The notes under the pieces were generated by a model. It searched no databases. It was not told the origin of the DNA and saw only the letters and a program-made list of their open reading frames with translations. Made by a program: the position numbers and the translations under genes. A stretch of DNA of 64,000 nt, taken from the NCBI GenBank assembly GCA_900472675.1, contig UCJA01000010.1, positions 248,001-312,000 on the forward strand, read 5' to 3'. The first letter of the stretch is position 1. The number at the start of each line of letters is the position of its first letter. Source of the DNA: Hyphomicrobiales bacterium (GTDB lineage: Bacteria > Pseudomonadota > Alphaproteobacteria > Rhizobiales > Rhizobiaceae). Of the stretch, positions 62,460 through 64,000 are shown in pieces.

Positions 62460-63275
62460 TTACTTCTTGGCCGCTGCCACGAAGTCCGGCAGGGGGGCGC
62501 CCAGCCACTTTTCGTGGATCGTGTTCAGCTCGCCATCGGCTTTTACCTTTGCGATGAACGCGTTGACAGCCGTCAACACCTCCGTCGAGCCCTTGCGCAC
62601 GGCGATCCCCTGGACCTGCTGGCTGAGCTGCAGCTTCTGGTCGAAGCGACCGGGGGCTGCCTTTTCGATCTGCGCGGCAACGACGTTGGAGACGCCGATC
62701 AGGTCCACCTGGCCCGACAGGAGCGCCTGTACGGCGCTGGCATCGTCATCGAAACGCTGGATCTTGGTGTCCTTCGGGGCGACCTTGGTGACCGCAGTGT
62801 CCTGCGTCGAGGCGCGCGCCACGCCGACTGACTTGCCCGACAGATCCTCGGGCTTGGAAACCTTGGTGCCCGTTGCGCCGAACACGCCGATCGAGATGCC
62901 GGCATAGGGCTCGGAGAAATCGACTGTCTTGGCACGCTCTTCGGTGATGCCGAGCGAGGCGACGAGCAGGTCTACCTGGCTGCTCTGCAGATAGGGAATG
63001 CGGTTCGGGCCTGTAACCGGCACGATCTGCACCTTGACGCCCAATTCCTTCGCCAGCAGCTTTGCCACGTCGGCATCATAGCCGTCCGGCTGGTTGGAGG
63101 TGTTCATGATCCCGAAGGGCGGAAAGTCGACGAGCATGCCGACCTTCAACGTGCCGGCGGCCTTGATGGCCTCAACCGTCTGGGCCGCTGCCATCGAGGC
63201 GGTGGCGCCGATCATCAGGCCCGCGCCAACGGCTGCAAGCAGCACGCGCCGGGAAATCTGGGAGCGAATGTTCAT
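62460..63275 (-). CDS. amino-acid-type ABC importer, binding protein
   Basis: A family 3 solute-binding protein, 271 residues. The signal peptide [20 protein letters not shown] (cleavage after AAA) precedes [20 protein letters not shown] and [16 protein letters not shown], the usual substrate-binding start. The ligand is a polar amino acid or similar; specificity cannot be read from sequence. Confidence 0.92.
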   Translation of the reverse strand: MNIRSQISRRVLLAAVGAGLMIGATASMAAAQTVEAIKAAGTLKVGMLVDFPPFGIMNTSNQPDGYDADVAKLLAKELGVKVQIVPVTGPNRIPYLQSSQVDLLVASLGITEERAKTVDFSEPYAGISIGVFGATGTKVSKPEDLSGKSVGVARASTQDTAVTKVAPKDTKIQRFDDDASAVQALLSGQVDLIGVSNVVAAQIEKAAPGRFDQKLQLSQQVQGIAVRKGSTEVLTAVNAFIAKVKADGELNTIHEKWLGAPLPDFVAAAKK

Positions 63276-63328
63276 GGTCCTACCCTTTGCTGTTTGCCGG
63301 AATCCTCCGTCCGGCAGTGGAGTGCCCG

Positions 63329-63991
63329 TCAGCGTACCGCTGAGCGGGAGAAACGGAATTCCATGCGCCGCGCCAGCACCGACAGCGGCCAGCAGAGCAT
63401 GAAATAGATGACCGCCACCGAGCCGAACACGGCAAACGGGCTAAAGGTGGCATTGTTGATAATCTGGCCCTGGCGCGTCAGTTCGGTAAAGCCGATGATG
63501 GCCGCAAGCGAGGTGCCCTTGATCAGCTGTACGAGAAAGCCCACCGTTGGGGCAACGGCGATCCGGGAGGCCTGCGGCAGCACCACGTAGCGCATCCGGT
63601 TGACATAGCGCAGACCCAGCGCCGTTGCCGCCTCGCGCTGGCCAGACGGCACTGCCTCGATGCAGCCGCGCCAGATTTCGCCGAGGAAAGCGCTCGCATG
63701 CAGCGTCAGCGCGACGGCTGCGGCAACCCAGGGGTTGATTGCGAGGCCTAGAATGTTCATGCCGAAGAACACCAGGAACAACTGCATCAGGAGCGGCGTG
63801 CCCTGGAACAGCCGGATGAAGCCGGTCGAGAGGCCACGCAGCCAGCGGCTGTCGGAGACGCGGGCAAGTGCGGTGAGCAGGCCGCCCAGTCCGCCGCCGG
63901 CAAAGGCGATCGCCGAAAGCGCGATCGTCCACTGAGCCGCCATGAGGATGATCCAGAATTCGGGCAGGCCGAAGGGTCGAATAAGAGGCAT
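63329..63991 (-). CDS. amino-acid-type ABC importer, permease
   Basis: A HisM/GlnP-type permease of 220 residues with about five membrane segments. RLFQGTPLLMQLFLVFFGMN and EIWRGCIEAVPSGQREAATA are the family signatures, and the conserved EAA loop is GQREAATALGLRYVNRMRYV. The start at 63991 looks natural, but the frame remains open to the window edge. A second permease may lie beyond the right edge. Confidence 0.9.
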   Translation of the reverse strand: MPLIRPFGLPEFWIILMAAQWTIALSAIAFAGGGLGGLLTALARVSDSRWLRGLSTGFIRLFQGTPLLMQLFLVFFGMNILGLAINPWVAAAVALTLHASAFLGEIWRGCIEAVPSGQREAATALGLRYVNRMRYVVLPQASRIAVAPTVGFLVQLIKGTSLAAIIGFTELTRQGQIINNATFSPFAVFGSVAVIYFMLCWPLSVLARRMEFRFSRSAVR

Positions 63992-64000
63992 GGTCCGGCT

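Overview
The window looks like chromosome or large-replicon DNA from a member of the Rhizobiaceae (Rhizobium, Agrobacterium or a relative). The reasons are a pca operon in the order pcaD-C-H-G-B with a divergent LysR-type pcaQ and an exact match to the known PcaQ box, a RIME-like palindromic element, a PrsDE-like type I secretion pair beside exopolysaccharide genes, a PutA with a divergent Lrp-type regulator, and LpsL/RkpK-type uronic acid genes. No rRNA, tRNA, CRISPR array, transposase or phage gene was seen.

Region 1 (1-27.8 kb) is an exopolysaccharide locus with visibly AT-richer intergenic DNA than the rest. It holds the end of a Wza-type export protein, a secreted Gly-rich protein, a Wzc-type tyrosine autokinase, an ExoY-like initiating sugar transferase, a Wzx-like flippase, a polysaccharide pyruvyl transferase, a Tat-exported GH16-family protein, a type I secretion ABC/HlyD pair, an RTX protein, two acyltransferases, UDP-glucose dehydrogenase, a UDP-glucuronate epimerase, four further glycosyltransferases and a Wzy/O-antigen ligase-like polymerase. 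Together these suggest a Wzx/Wzy-dependent, uronic-acid-containing, pyruvylated and acylated polymer with its own secreted remodelling and matrix proteins.

Region 2 (27.9-37.4 kb) is protocatechuate catabolism: pcaQ, pcaDCHGB and a five-gene branched-chain-type ABC importer that matches the protocatechuate transporter PcaMNVWX. Region 3 (37.4-43.4 kb) carries a Phd/PIN toxin-antitoxin pair with its own palindromic operator, a MurA-family enzyme with Asp in place of the catalytic Cys, modABC behind two palindromes, and a LacI-type regulator.

Region 4 (43.4-51.8 kb) is the most unusual part. A LysR-type protein with two tandem helix-turn-helix domains faces a gene set of hydantoinase-like amidohydrolase, M20 carbamoylase, DUF917/thiohydantoin desulfurase family protein, urocanase-family protein and FAD oxidoreductase. 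The set matches the late steps of (thio)urocanate to glutamate degradation as described for ergothioneine, but without the ammonia-lyase-like first enzyme. The urocanase homologue has Ala where urocanases have their catalytic Cys, and the amidohydrolase has Gln for the first His of the HxH metal motif.

Region 5 (51.8-64 kb) has putR/putA for proline use, an arsenic operon (arsR, arsN-like, acr3, arsC, arsH, MFS) with a palindromic operator, and on the minus strand an amino-acid-type ABC importer with a 2-hydroxyacid dehydrogenase and an EthD-like protein.
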